The position numbers were made by a program, and so were the translations under genes. A DNA stretch of 55,751 nt from Erythrobacter sp. UBA1916. GTDB lineage: Bacteria > Pseudomonadota > Alphaproteobacteria > Sphingomonadales > Sphingomonadaceae. Positions within the stretch are counted from its first letter, which is position 1. Each line of letters begins with the position of its first letter. Under the pieces are notes generated by a model, which was not told where the DNA came from, ran no database searches, and was given only the letters and a program-made list of their open reading frames with translations. The stretch covers positions 1,673 to 57,423 of the forward strand of contig DDFY01000006.1 of assembly GCA_002337385.1 (NCBI GenBank), given 5' to 3'. Of this stretch, positions 1-8,065 are shown in pieces.

Positions 1-56
1 ATGAAGCCATAGCCCTTGTCGGTGTTGAAAAATTTTACGGTGCCAGTCTTGGCCAT
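1..56 (-). CDS. cspA: Cold-shock domain protein, 5' end only
   Basis: Partial gene running off the left edge. The first 18 codons, read leftwards from ATG at 56, give MAKTGTVKFFNTDKGYGF. This is the opening of a CspA-type cold-shock protein: GTVKFFN followed by the KGYGF core, where RNP1 begins. Such proteins are about 70-residue OB-fold RNA chaperones that melt mRNA structure at low temperature or under stress. A GAAAGGA Shine-Dalgarno lies just upstream (about 64-70). The 221 bp before it (57-277) hold no gene and could be a structured leader, as csp mRNAs often have. Which csp paralogue this is cannot be told from 18 residues. Confidence 0.9.
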   Translation of the reverse strand, partial: MAKTGTVKFFNTDKGYGF

Positions 57-89
57 GAGCGGTTCCTTTCAAGGTATACCAGAATGCGG

Positions 90-150
90 GACGACGAAAT
101 TGCCGACCCGGTTCGTGCGTCAAATCGTGTGATGAAAGGAAGTCGTCGTC
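90..150. repeat. Inverted repeat in the cspA leader region
   Basis: GACGACGA (90-97) and TCGTCGTC (143-150) form perfect 8-bp arms 45 bp apart in the gene-free stretch upstream of the cold-shock gene. If transcribed as the 5' leader of that gene, they would close a long hairpin. This is a weak observation because spacing is wide and the transcription start is unknown. Confidence 0.25.
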
Positions 151-277
151 TGGCCGTCGCAGCTGGCTATCGCCGGCGGCGGATCGTCAAATACCGAAGT
201 CCGTCGCAAATATCGACGTCAGCAGCGCCGCTTTAGCACGACTTGCCCAAAAGCCTCAGCGATTTCTTTCGAATAGC

Positions 278-682
278 TCAGGACACGGCTTCTTCGCGCA
301 GGCCATCGAGGGCTTTCAGCCAATCCTCGAAGCACTCGCGGCACATCTTTTCGCACCGGCGGCAATGAGCGTTGTCGTGCTTCGCGCATTCTTCAGCGCA
401 GATCTTGCAGGCGATGATGCAGGCTTCCAGCAGCGACTTGATCACCGCCGTATTGCCGTGCGTGCGGCGGGCGGCGACGCGGCTCACCGCCTGGCAGATA
501 TCGGCGCAATCCATGCATTTGCGGATGCACGCGGACATATCCATCGGCTCGGCATTGCAGGCATCGGCGCACGAGTTGCAGATCGCAGCGCAATACATCG
601 CGTGCTTCACCGCCTCAGCGAGGTCTTCGTTGTAGTCGGCACCCACCTGTGGGTGCTCGCGGATCATTTCCTTGATTGACAT
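278..682 (-). CDS. Copper-storage protein, Csp3-like four-helix bundle (DUF326)
   Basis: A 134-residue protein with 15 cysteines and no signal peptide, so predicted cytosolic. The cysteines come in four clusters spaced as on helix faces: AAICNSCADAC, ACIRKCMDCADIC, EACIIACKICAEEC and CRRCEKMCRECF. This is the pattern of the four-helix-bundle copper storage proteins (Csp/DUF326), whose bundle core is lined by thiolates that bind many Cu(I) ions. The cytosolic form matches Csp3 rather than exported Csp1. AAGGAG lies 8 nt before the ATG at 682. Start codon and Shine-Dalgarno fall inside a perfect 12-bp-arm hairpin (separate feature). It lies 88 bp downstream of the entericidin-like gene on the same strand. 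Cu binding is family inference. Confidence 0.85.
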   Translation of the reverse strand: MSIKEMIREHPQVGADYNEDLAEAVKHAMYCAAICNSCADACNAEPMDMSACIRKCMDCADICQAVSRVAARRTHGNTAVIKSLLEACIIACKICAEECAKHDNAHCRRCEKMCRECFEDWLKALDGLREEAVS

Positions 683-713
683 GCGTCAGTCTCCTTCAGT
701 GGACTGACGCATG
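680..713 (-). promoter_or_regulatory. Perfect 12-bp inverted repeat enclosing the csp start codon and RBS
   Basis: CATGCGTCAGTC (680-691) and GACTGACGCATG (702-713) are perfect complements separated by 10 nt. In the minus-strand transcript the loop carries AAGGA of the Shine-Dalgarno, and the copper-storage gene's AUG is the last three bases of the 3' arm, so folding would hide the start. The 5' arm carries a second, in-frame AUG opening an 8-codon ORF (MRQSTEGD, stop three bases before the real AUG). As DNA, the arms are 22 bp apart centre to centre, about two helical turns, which would also suit a dimeric repressor. The sequence alone does not separate the RNA reading from the operator reading. 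Confidence 0.75.
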
Positions 714-770
714 GAAGGGCGAGCTGGTTCCGGCGGACTGTTTCCAGCGAGCCGGGGCCAGCCCGGTCGA

Positions 771-902
771 TCAGTTGATCGCTTCTTCGGTGGTGGTGGC
801 GACCGACTCGATATCCTGACCAACGCCGCGCACCGTGTTGCAAGCGGTAAGCGCAAGCGCGCAGGAGCCGATGGTGAGGGTGAACAGGACTTTGCGGAAC
901 AT
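771..902 (-). CDS. Entericidin A/B-like small lipoprotein
   Basis: A 43-residue protein starting at the ATG at 902. It has a short signal peptide, a lipobox (LTAC, acylated Cys about residue 21), then CNTVRGVGQDIESVATTTEEAIN. The CNTVxGxGxDI stretch straight after the lipobox is the hallmark of the entericidin EcnA/EcnB family, small envelope lipoproteins of poorly understood role that act as an antidote/toxin pair in E. coli. An upstream in-frame ATG at 977 would add 25 non-signal-like residues and is rejected. AAAGGA lies about 12 nt before the start. A second family member is at 44890-45018. Confidence 0.85.
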   Translation of the reverse strand: MFRKVLFTLTIGSCALALTACNTVRGVGQDIESVATTTEEAIN

Positions 903-994
903 CTTTGTCGATTCCTTTTCAAGTGGCAGGCACAATGCTGCCCTATGGCTACTGACACTGCCATGAACGTCCGACAATTGAAAATCGCGCCAAC

Positions 995-1029
995 AAAAAG
1001 GGCCGCCCCATCGCTGGAGCGGCCCCTTT
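995..1029 (-). terminator. Rho-independent terminator after fhs
   Basis: On the minus strand, GGGCCGC pairs with GCGGCCC (arms 1000-1006 and 1019-1025, 12-nt loop), followed by TTTTTG. It starts about 25 bp after the fhs stop codon and separates fhs from the downstream entericidin-like gene, which therefore probably has its own promoter. Confidence 0.8.
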
Positions 1030-1051
1030 GTGTGGCGCTAGGCCGTAAGGC

Positions 1052-2716
1052 TTAGAACAGGCCTTCGATCTGGCCGTTCTCGTCGAGATAGATGTTCTCG
1101 GCCGAGGGAACCTTGGGCAGGCCCGGCATGGTCATGATGTCGCCCGCGATGGCGACCACGAAGCCGGCACCGGCCGACAGACGCACTTCGCGAATGGCGA
1201 TCTCGTGGCCCTCGGGCGCGCCCAGCGCGGTCGGGTCGGTTGAGAACGAGTACTGCGTCTTGGCCATGCAGACCGGGTAGTTGCCGTAGCCCATGTCTTC
1301 CCACTGCTTCAGCTGCTTGCGCACCGAAGCCGGGATGGCGACGTTTGCTGCACGGTAGATCTCGGTGGCGACGGTTTCGATCTTCTCGGCCAGCGGCATT
1401 TCGCTGGGGTAAAGCTGATCGAAGTCGGGCGCACCGGCATCGGCCTTGGTCGCGACGATCTTGGCCAGTTCCTCAGCACCGGCGCCACCTTCGGCCCAGT
1501 GCTTACAGATCACGGCGTCCGCGCCGTATTCCTTGGCCATTTCCTGGATCACGGCGATTTCGGCGTCGGTATCGAGGTAGAAGTGGTTGATCGCGATGGT
1601 CGGGGTGATGCCGAACTTCTTCACGTTCTCGATGTGACGCTTGAGGTTCACCGCACCCTTGCGGACCGCATCGACGTTCTCGCCTTCGGTCAGCTCGTTC
1701 TTGGGCACGCCGCCGTTCATCTTGAGCGAGCGGACCGTGGCCACCAGCACGATGGCGTCGGGCTTGAGGTCGGCCATGCGGCACTTGATGTCCATGAACT
1801 TTTCCGCGCCGAGGTCGGCACCGAAGCCGGCTTCGGTCACGACATAGTCGGCCATGCGCAGCGCGGTCTTGGTGGCGATCACTGAGTTACAGCCGTGCGC
1901 GATGTTGGCGAAGGGGCCACCGTGAAGGAAGGCCGGACGGTTTTCCAGCGTCTGCACGAGGTTCGGCAGGATGGCGTCCTTGAGCAGCACGGTCATGGCC
2001 GGATCGGCCTTGATGTCGCGGCAGAATACCGGGGTGCGATCACGGCGATAGCCGATGATGATGTCGCCCAGGCGGCGCTGGAGGTCGGCCAGATCGGTCG
2101 CGAGGCACAGGATGGCCATGATTTCCGAGGCCACGGTGATGTCGAAGCCGGTTTCGCGCGGGAAGCCGTTCGACACGCCGCCGAGCGGGCCAACGATCTG
2201 GCGCAGCGCGCGGTCGTTCATGTCGAGTACGCGGCGCCAGGTGACGCGGCGCAGGTCGATGTCGTTCGGGTTGCCCCAGTAGATCGAGTTGTCGATCATG
2301 GCCGAGAGCAGGTTGTGCGCCGAGGTGATGGCGTGGAAGTCACCGGTGAAGTGGAGGTTGATCTCGTCCATCGGCATAACCTGCGACTTGCCGCCGCCAG
2401 CGCCGCCGCCCTTCACGCCGAAGCACGGGCCGAGGCTCGGCTCACGCAGGCACAGCATGGTCTTCTTGCCGATGCGGTGCAGCGCGTCGCTGAGGCCGAC
2501 CGAGGTGGTGGTCTTGCCTTCGCCAGCAGGCGTCGGGTTGATCGCGGTGACGAGGATCAGCTTGCCATTGCTGGTGGTGGGCAGGGTGGCGGTGTCGACC
2601 TTGGCCTTGTACTTGCCATAGGGGATCAGCGCGTCGTCGGGCACGCCGGCGTTCTTCGCAACCTCAGTGATCGGAATGAGCGTCGCCTGGCGGGCGATTT
2701 CGATATCGGTGGGCAT
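1052..2716 (-). CDS. fhs: Formate-tetrahydrofolate ligase
   Basis: A 554-residue enzyme (family about 555-560) that ligates formate to tetrahydrofolate using ATP, giving 10-formyl-THF for purine and one-carbon metabolism in the cytosol. The P-loop PTPAGEGKTT is at residues 61-70, and the conserved glycine-rich GVKGGGAGGGKSQV stretch lies near residue 100. The start is the ATG at 2716, with AAAGGACAGG just upstream and the typical MPTDIEIA opening. A longer reading from 2833 adds 39 residues unlike the family. No other folate gene is next to it; folP is about 33 kb away. It ends in a clear terminator and looks monocistronic. Confidence 0.97.
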   Translation of the reverse strand: MPTDIEIARQATLIPITEVAKNAGVPDDALIPYGKYKAKVDTATLPTTSNGKLILVTAINPTPAGEGKTTTSVGLSDALHRIGKKTMLCLREPSLGPCFGVKGGGAGGGKSQVMPMDEINLHFTGDFHAITSAHNLLSAMIDNSIYWGNPNDIDLRRVTWRRVLDMNDRALRQIVGPLGGVSNGFPRETGFDITVASEIMAILCLATDLADLQRRLGDIIIGYRRDRTPVFCRDIKADPAMTVLLKDAILPNLVQTLENRPAFLHGGPFANIAHGCNSVIATKTALRMADYVVTEAGFGADLGAEKFMDIKCRMADLKPDAIVLVATVRSLKMNGGVPKNELTEGENVDAVRKGAVNLKRHIENVKKFGITPTIAINHFYLDTDAEIAVIQEMAKEYGADAVICKHWAEGGAGAEELAKIVATKADAGAPDFDQLYPSEMPLAEKIETVATEIYRAANVAIPASVRKQLKQWEDMGYGNYPVCMAKTQYSFSTDPTALGAPEGHEIAIREVRLSAGAGFVVAIAGDIMTMPGLPKVPSAENIYLDENGQIEGLF

Positions 2717-2956
2717 TAACCTGTCCTTTCCCGTGTTCGGCCGGCAGCGGGTGCGCCGGATTTCGTAAGCGCGAAAATTTCGCGAATCTGAATTTGTAAG
2801 TGACCCATACGATTTTTTGGGCGCGATGCTCAAGCGGAAACTCTGGTGTTGCGGGCGCTTTCCGCCTGAGCGGGGGATGAGCGCGGTGGGCTGCTTGTAT
2901 TGGGCGTTGTGAGCGGTTAGGTTCGCGTTTCGTTCCTGATCTTTGCGAGTTTATCG

Positions 2957-4396
2957 ATGCCTTTTGAAGCGATTGTTGCCGCGCTGGTTGCGCTTTTGTT
3001 GGGGGCGGCGATTGGCTGGCTGATGTGGGGGCGCGATCTGGCGCGGCTGCGCGGAGAGCTTGATGCGGCGACCTCGGCGGCGAAGGAGCTGGACGAGAAG
3101 TTCCGCCGTGCTGTCGTCGATCTGGAAGGTGCAGTGGTGCGGGCCGAGCGGGCCGATGCTCTGGCGGGCGAGCTGGAAAAGGTGCGCGCTGAACGCGATG
3201 CGGCTTCGCACAGGCTGGCGACGCTGGAGGCGAACGAGGCCAACTTCGAGAAGCAAATCACGCTCATGAAAGAGGCGAAGTCCGAAATGCTGCGTGAGTT
3301 TCAGAACGCAGGTAGCGAAGTGCTCGGCAAGGCGCAGGAGAAGTTCATTGCCGATGCCGCCGCGCGGCTGGGTGATGCCGAGGCGAAGAACAAGGAAGCC
3401 GTCGCCAACTTGCTTAAGCCGGTGAGCGACAGGCTGGAGAAATACGAGAAGACTGTCGGCACGCTGGAACAGCAGCGGGTCAACGCATTTGGCGAGCTGA
3501 AGGGCCTGCTTGATCGGATGCACCTCAGCCAGGAGGAGGTGCGGCGCGAGGCGCAGCGGCTCGGCAACTCGCTCACCAATGCGCCCAAGGCGCGCGGGCG
3601 CTGGGGCGAGCGGGCCTTGCAGAACGTGCTCGAACAGTGCGGCCTCGCGCAGCACACCGATTTCCTGCTCGAACAGTCGATTGATACGGAGGACGGACGG
3701 CTGCGGCCCGATGCCATCGTCAATGTGCCGGGGCAGAAGAAGCTGGTGATCGACGCCAAGGTCTCGCTCAATGCCTATCAGGCAGCGTTCGAGGCTGACG
3801 ATGACGAGGAACGCAAGCGCCAGTTGAAACTGCACGCCCAGTCGATGCGCAACCACGTGCAGACGCTGGGCGCGAAAAGCTACCAGAGCCAGTTCGAGGA
3901 TGCGCCCGACTATGTGGTGATGTTCGTGCCGGGCGAGCATTTCGTTGCCGCCGCGCTCGAAGCCGATCCGGAGCTGTGGGACTTTGCTTTCGAGAAGAAG
4001 GTGCTGCTGGCGACGCCGACCAACCTCGTTGCCATCGCGCGCACCGTGGCGCAGGTCTGGCGGCAGGATGCGCTCGCCAACGAGGCGCGCGAGATCGGGC
4101 GGATCGGGACCGAGCTATACAGCCGGCTCGAAACGGCCTCGCAGCACCTCAAGCGCATGGGCAGCGGGCTCGAATCGGCGGTGAAGAACTACAACAGTTT
4201 CGTCGGCAGCTTCGAACGCAACGTGCTCACTTCGGCGCGACGGATGCAGGAAAAGGGCATCGAGATCGGCAAGCGCGAGATCGAAGATGTGTCGTTTGTC
4301 GAAGGCGTTCCCCGCTATGTCGCAGCAGACCTTGCGCCAGAGCCCGAGGGAGCCCAAATTGGCGCGGACGAGCGAAGAGAGGAAGTCGAGCAATGA
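2957..4396 (+). CDS. rmuC: DNA recombination protein RmuC
   Basis: A 479-residue protein. An N-terminal hydrophobic anchor (about residues 4-22, ending GWLMWGRD) is followed by a long charged coiled coil (about 30-190). The RmuC catalytic-like core follows, with GRWGERALQNVLEQCGL, the nuclease-fold segment LVIDAKVSLNAY and MFVPGEHF. RmuC is a membrane-anchored, nuclease-fold protein that limits inversions between short inverted repeats and has been linked to phage defence. The start codon is the ATG at 2957. Its stop overlaps the next gene's start (ATGA), so the two are co-translated. Confidence 0.95.
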   Translation: MPFEAIVAALVALLLGAAIGWLMWGRDLARLRGELDAATSAAKELDEKFRRAVVDLEGAVVRAERADALAGELEKVRAERDAASHRLATLEANEANFEKQITLMKEAKSEMLREFQNAGSEVLGKAQEKFIADAAARLGDAEAKNKEAVANLLKPVSDRLEKYEKTVGTLEQQRVNAFGELKGLLDRMHLSQEEVRREAQRLGNSLTNAPKARGRWGERALQNVLEQCGLAQHTDFLLEQSIDTEDGRLRPDAIVNVPGQKKLVIDAKVSLNAYQAAFEADDDEERKRQLKLHAQSMRNHVQTLGAKSYQSQFEDAPDYVVMFVPGEHFVAAALEADPELWDFAFEKKVLLATPTNLVAIARTVAQVWRQDALANEAREIGRIGTELYSRLETASQHLKRMGSGLESAVKNYNSFVGSFERNVLTSARRMQEKGIEIGKREIEDVSFVEGVPRYVAADLAPEPEGAQIGADERREEVEQ

Positions 4397-5139
4397 GGTC
4401 TGCACGTGCCCGCCGGGTTGGCTTGCTGCTGGTAGCAGGTGCCATGGTGCTGCAAGGGTGCAAGCGGACGGAAACGCCGGCTGACCAGCTCGAACAGGCA
4501 GTCACCCAGACGGTCGACCAGATCGAGGAGACGCCGCAGCCCGAAGGCCCCTACGCTCCGCGCGACGATTGTTCGCAGGTAGCGGGCGCATCGGCCTTTC
4601 TTGCCGAAGTTCGCAGTGCCGTTGCCGCCCGTGATACAGAGGCTTTCGTGGCGCTCGCGGCGGAAGACGTGAAGCTCGATTTCGGCGGCGGGGCGGGGAG
4701 CGAGCAGCTGCGCACGATGCTGGCCAGCGATACCGCGCCGCTGTGGGGTAAGCTCGATCAGTTGATGACGCTGGGCTGCGCATCCGATGGTGATGCGCTG
4801 ATCACCGTGCCTTGGTATTTCGCGCAAGACATCAGCGACGATCCCTATTCCGCGATGATCGTCACCGGAACGGGCGTGCCAGTGCGTGTATCTCCGGCGG
4901 CAGATGCGCCGGTGATTGCGGCCATTTCCTGGGACGTGGTCGAAAAGCTCGACAGCGACACCGAGGATTCCGGCTTCGCCCATGTGCGCTGGAACCGTAG
5001 CGATGTACCGGCAGGCCAGTCGAAAACGGTCGAAGGCTATATCGATGAGACGCGGCTGCGCAGCATGATCGACTATCGCCTGCTGGCCGCGAGCCGCAAT
5101 GGCAAGTGGCGGATCGTCAGCCTGGTTGCTGGCGACTAG
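4393..5139 (+). CDS. SH3-like domain lipoprotein, function unknown
   Basis: A 248-residue protein whose ATG overlaps the rmuC stop by four bases. It has an arginine-rich n-region, a hydrophobic stretch and a lipobox (VLQGC, Cys about residue 23), so it is a predicted lipoprotein. The middle (about 60-140) resembles small alpha+beta domains of sphingomonad hypotheticals. The C-terminal part (about 160-235, VPVRVSPAADAPVIAAISW...GYIDETRLR) looks like a bacterial SH3-like domain, often used for wall or protein contacts. Stop codons of this gene and of the convergent methyltransferase share the tetranucleotide CTAG at 5136-5139. Role unknown; the link to rmuC is positional only. Confidence 0.75.
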   Translation: MRSARARRVGLLLVAGAMVLQGCKRTETPADQLEQAVTQTVDQIEETPQPEGPYAPRDDCSQVAGASAFLAEVRSAVAARDTEAFVALAAEDVKLDFGGGAGSEQLRTMLASDTAPLWGKLDQLMTLGCASDGDALITVPWYFAQDISDDPYSAMIVTGTGVPVRVSPAADAPVIAAISWDVVEKLDSDTEDSGFAHVRWNRSDVPAGQSKTVEGYIDETRLRSMIDYRLLAASRNGKWRIVSLVAGD

Positions 5140-5936
5140 CCGCCGAGGCTGTCGAGCACCTCGTAGGTCAGAACTGCTGCGGCCACGGCTGCGTTGAGGC
5201 TGTCGGCGTGTCCGCGCATCGGCATGGTCACGCGCAGGTCGCAGGCCATTTCATAATCCTCGGGCAGTCCGCGCGACTCGTTGCCCACCATCACGAAGCA
5301 AGGCGCGGCATAGGGCGCGCCGCGATAGGGCACGGCCTCGCGCAGGGATGCGGCGACCAGCTGGCCATCTCCAGCGCGCAGCCAGCCTAGAAAATCGTCC
5401 CAGCCCGCCTGAGCAATGCCTTGTGTGAACACGGCGCCCATGCTGGCCCGCACGGCTTCGACGCTGAACGGATCGGCGCAGTCGTCGATCAGGATCAGCC
5501 CTCCAGCCCCCACGGCATCGCCCGTGCGCAGCATCGTGCCGAGGTTGCCCGGATCGCGCAGCGCCTGCGCCACCAGCCAGATTTGCGCCGACGAGCGATC
5601 AAGCGTGCCAAGCGAGGTATCGAATTCCGCGAACACGCCGGCCACGCCCTGCGGGTTATCCTTGCCGGTGATCTTGGAGAGAATGTCGGGACTGGTGGTG
5701 ATAACTTCGCCGCCGCTGGCGAGCACATCGGCCTCCAGTGCCTGCAGCAAAGGATGCGGATCGCGGGCATGGGCCATCACCAGCATCTGCGGCAGGCGGC
5801 CGCAGCTGCGGGCATCGGTGAGCAGGCGCAGCCCCTCGGCAAGGAACAGGCCTTCGCGTTTGCGGTGTTTCTTGTCGCGCAGGCTTTTCAGCAGCTTGAC
5901 GGTCGGGTTGGAAAAACCGGTGATCTCGCGGCGCAT
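5136..5936 (-). CDS. SpoU/TrmH-family RNA 2'-O-methyltransferase
   Basis: A 266-residue SPOUT methyltransferase expected to methylate a ribose 2'-OH in rRNA or tRNA using S-adenosylmethionine. The three family motifs are in order: motif 1 DPGNLGTMLRTGDAVGAGG (about 135-155, catalytic Arg), motif 2 VMVGNESRGLP, and motif 3 MPMRGHADSLNAAVAAAV, which makes the SAM-binding knot. An N-terminal substrate-binding domain opens with NPTVKLLKSLRDKKHRKREGLFLAEG. Exact target is unclear (RlmB- and TsnR-like proteins share these motifs). The ATG overlaps the HPr stop (TGATG), making it the last gene of the chvI operon. Confidence 0.9.
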   Translation of the reverse strand: MRREITGFSNPTVKLLKSLRDKKHRKREGLFLAEGLRLLTDARSCGRLPQMLVMAHARDPHPLLQALEADVLASGGEVITTSPDILSKITGKDNPQGVAGVFAEFDTSLGTLDRSSAQIWLVAQALRDPGNLGTMLRTGDAVGAGGLILIDDCADPFSVEAVRASMGAVFTQGIAQAGWDDFLGWLRAGDGQLVAASLREAVPYRGAPYAAPCFVMVGNESRGLPEDYEMACDLRVTMPMRGHADSLNAAVAAAVLTYEVLDSLGG

Positions 5937-6229
5937 CAGTCCTCGCCGAAACCGGCTTCGACCATGGCGACCAGTTCGGCCAGCCGCGCTTCGTGATCGG
6001 CGCCGGAAACGCTGATCGTCACATGGTCACCCTTCGCCGCGCCGAGCATCATCAGGCTGAGGATAGAGCCGCCCGCGGCTTCCTGCCCTTCCTTGTTGAT
6101 AACGCTGACCCGTGCGCCTTCCATTCCCGACACACAGGTGACGAACTTGGCGCTGGCGCGGGCGTGCAGGCCGCGTTTGTTCACGATCAGCACTTCGGCG
6201 CTGACGCTTTCGGTCGTGTCTCCGGTCAT
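5936..6229 (-). CDS. ptsH: Phosphocarrier protein HPr
   Basis: A 97-residue PTS phosphocarrier. GLHARASAKF contains the catalytic histidine (His22), phosphorylated by Enzyme I. GGSILSLMMLGAAKGD carries the serine (Ser55) that HprK phosphorylates. No Enzyme I and no sugar permease are in the window; as in many alphaproteobacteria the locus looks regulatory rather than transport-related. Start ATG overlaps the EIIA stop by four bases (ATGA), and the stop overlaps the methyltransferase start, so it is tightly inside the operon. Confidence 0.95.
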   Translation of the reverse strand: MTGDTTESVSAEVLIVNKRGLHARASAKFVTCVSGMEGARVSVINKEGQEAAGGSILSLMMLGAAKGDHVTISVSGADHEARLAELVAMVEAGFGED

Positions 6230-6630
6230 GCGTGCTGCCCGAGAAATTCGCTGGCGATGGTGATGTAGTTGCGTCCGGCTTCGCGCGCGGCCTCTGCCGC
6301 ATCGTGCAGCGACAGCTCCTTGCGTGCGCCGGCGAGGCGGATCAGCATCGGCAGGTTGATTCCGGCGATCACTTCGGTGCGGCCCGGATCGAGCAGCGAG
6401 ATCGCGAGGTTCGAAGGGGTGCCGCCGAACAGGTCGGTGAGGATGATGACGCCCCTGCCGGTGTCGACCTCGGCAATGGCGTCGGAGATGTCCTTGCGGC
6501 GCACTTCCATGTCATCGTGCGGGCCGATGCAGACGGGCACCACGGCGGCCTGCTGGCCGACCACGTGCTCCATCGCGGCGACGAATTCTCGGGCCAACTG
6601 GCCGTGGGTTACGAGGATCAGCCCGATCAT
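6226..6630 (-). CDS. PTS EIIA component, mannose/fructose (ManX/EIIA-Man) type
   Basis: A 134-residue EIIA domain beginning MIGLILVTHGQLAREF, with the phosphoacceptor His9 in VTHG, and DLFGGTPSNLA further on, typical of the EIIA-Man fold. It takes phosphate from HPr. With no IIB/IIC partner nearby, it probably acts as a phospho-dependent regulator, which is the usual reading of this gene beside hprK and ptsH in alphaproteobacteria. A longer frame from 6705 would add 25 residues and overlap rapZ; the family N-terminus argues for ATG at 6630, which still lies inside the operon. The Shine-Dalgarno is weak, consistent with translational coupling. Confidence 0.93.
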   Translation of the reverse strand: MIGLILVTHGQLAREFVAAMEHVVGQQAAVVPVCIGPHDDMEVRRKDISDAIAEVDTGRGVIILTDLFGGTPSNLAISLLDPGRTEVIAGINLPMLIRLAGARKELSLHDAAEAAREAGRNYITIASEFLGQHA

Positions 6631-6679
6631 GCCGGAGTGCGGTCCTTCGAGGATACTTGCATAGGGTTTGCCAATAGAA

Positions 6680-7588
6680 TCACGGATGTTGCGTGCCTTC
6701 GACAAGCTCGGTCGCGCGCGAGCCCAGATTGCGGTGGATGACCGTGGGCGAAAAGCCCGCCTCGTGCAAGACCCCGGCCAGCTTCTGCGCGCTGTAAACG
6801 CTGCGGTGTCTGCCGCCGGTACAGCCGAAAGCGATGTTCACATAGGTCTTGCCCTGCGCCGCATAGCGGGGAAGCAGTTCGGTCACCAGATCGGCGATCT
6901 TCGCGAAGGCACTGGGGAAGGTGGGATCGCGCTCGATATGTTCGCCCACGGCTGCATCGAGGCCGGTCTGCTGCCTTAGCTCATCGACCCAGTGCGGGTT
7001 ATCAATGAAGCGCATGTCGAACACCAGATCGGCCGAGGGCGGCATTCCGCGCGAGAAGCCGAAACTGGAGACAGTCACGGTGAGCTGCTGCGATGCCGTG
7101 GGCGCAAAGCGTTCGCGCACTGCCAGCTTGAGATCGTTGGTGGTGAAATTGGTCGTGTCGATCAGCATCTCGGCCCAGCGGCGCAGCGGGGCGAGCAGTT
7201 CGCGCTCGGCAGCGATGCCCGAGGCAACCGGGAGGTCGGCAGCGAGAAAGTGGCGGCGGCGGGTCTCGTTGAAGCGGCGCTCCAGCTCGGCGCCGGCACA
7301 ATCGAGGAACACCGTGGTCAGTTCGATTCGGGGATCGCCGATGAGGGCCTTGGCCTGTTCGATGATGTCGGCCGGAACAAACCCGCGGGTGCGGCAATCA
7401 CAGCCAATGGCCAGTGGGTAGGCGGCGCCGTCCGGTCCGATCAGTCGATCAAGCAGCCGGACGGGGAAATTATCGATTGCTTCCCAGCCAAGATCCTCCA
7501 GCTCACGCAAAACGGTCGACTTGCCCGCGCCGAGCATGCCGGTGACCAGCAGGATCCGCTGGGGATCGTCAGTTTGCGACGCGACCAT
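6680..7588 (-). CDS. rapZ: RNase adapter protein RapZ (P-loop ATPase)
   Basis: A 302-residue RapZ/YvcJ-family protein. The Walker A motif GMLGAGKST is at residues 17-25, followed by GWEAIDNFPVRLL. The C-terminal domain includes PTFPSAFAKIADLV and the signature GCTGGRHRSV. In enterobacteria RapZ delivers small RNAs to RNase E to set glucosamine-6-phosphate synthase levels; the alphaproteobacterial role is not established. It lies between hprK (42 bp downstream of it) and the EIIA gene, the linkage seen with PTS-Ntr genes in several phyla. No strong Shine-Dalgarno precedes the ATG at 7588. Confidence 0.95.
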   Translation of the reverse strand: MVASQTDDPQRILLVTGMLGAGKSTVLRELEDLGWEAIDNFPVRLLDRLIGPDGAAYPLAIGCDCRTRGFVPADIIEQAKALIGDPRIELTTVFLDCAGAELERRFNETRRRHFLAADLPVASGIAAERELLAPLRRWAEMLIDTTNFTTNDLKLAVRERFAPTASQQLTVTVSSFGFSRGMPPSADLVFDMRFIDNPHWVDELRQQTGLDAAVGEHIERDPTFPSAFAKIADLVTELLPRYAAQGKTYVNIAFGCTGGRHRSVYSAQKLAGVLHEAGFSPTVIHRNLGSRATELVEGTQHP

Positions 7589-7630
7589 CGGGCGCGCTCA
7601 ATGCGCTTTTGCAGCGCAAAAGAAAAGACC

Positions 7631-8065
7631 CTAACCGCACGGATTGACCGACGCCCCATGCTGGCGCAGCGCCCAGCGCGTCCGCAAGGGCAGGGTGGCG
7701 GGATCGGGATAGAGCGCCAGCCGGGGAACGGTGATGCCGCACCAGCTCGCCTCGGACGGTCCTTCGGGCAGCCGAGGCGCGTCTTCGGTGAGCACGATTG
7801 CAAGGGCAACGGGGGCGCTTGTCGTGGGCAAAGTCACCAGGCCGACGCCGCGCACTTCGATCAGCCCGGCAATGCGCGGCGGTGGCGCGGCGATCAGGCG
7901 ATCGCCTTTCGTATCAAGTGTCACCCCATCGTCGCCGATCAACTGTGCGCCGGTTTCGATCAGCGCCAGCGCCAGGCTGGACTTGCCGGTCCCGGGCTGC
8001 CCCTCGATGATGAGCGCGCGCCCGTCGATCGCGACGCAGCTGGCATTGGCGAGGATCATGCTCAT
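7631..8065 (-). CDS. hprK: HPr kinase/phosphorylase, short alphaproteobacterial form
   Basis: A 144-residue protein made only of the C-terminal kinase domain; Gram-positive HprK is about 310 residues and has an extra N-terminal domain. Walker A GQPGTGKSS (22-30) and the HprK signature PPPRIAGLIEVRGVGL (about 61-76) are clear. It phosphorylates and dephosphorylates the regulatory serine of HPr. The short form is usual in alphaproteobacteria, so it is not a broken gene. Start ATG overlaps the chvG stop (ATGA). HPr, its substrate, lies two genes downstream in the same operon. Confidence 0.93.
   Translation of the reverse strand: MSMILANASCVAIDGRALIIEGQPGTGKSSLALALIETGAQLIGDDGVTLDTKGDRLIAAPPPRIAGLIEVRGVGLVTLPTTSAPVALAIVLTEDAPRLPEGPSEASWCGITVPRLALYPDPATLPLRTRWALRQHGASVNPCG

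Noticed and set aside
686..712. Eight-codon ORF (MRQSTEGD) upstream of the copper-storage gene as a leader peptide gene
   Set aside because: It has no Shine-Dalgarno of its own and arises from the inverted repeat; kept only as a detail of the hairpin finding.
2717..2833. 39-residue N-terminal extension of formate-THF ligase
   Set aside because: The extension is unlike the family, and the ATG at 2716 has a good Shine-Dalgarno and the family N-terminus.
7631..8065. HprK as a truncated pseudogene
   Set aside because: Lack of the N-terminal domain is normal for alphaproteobacterial HprK; Walker A and the signature are intact and the gene is coupled to both neighbours.
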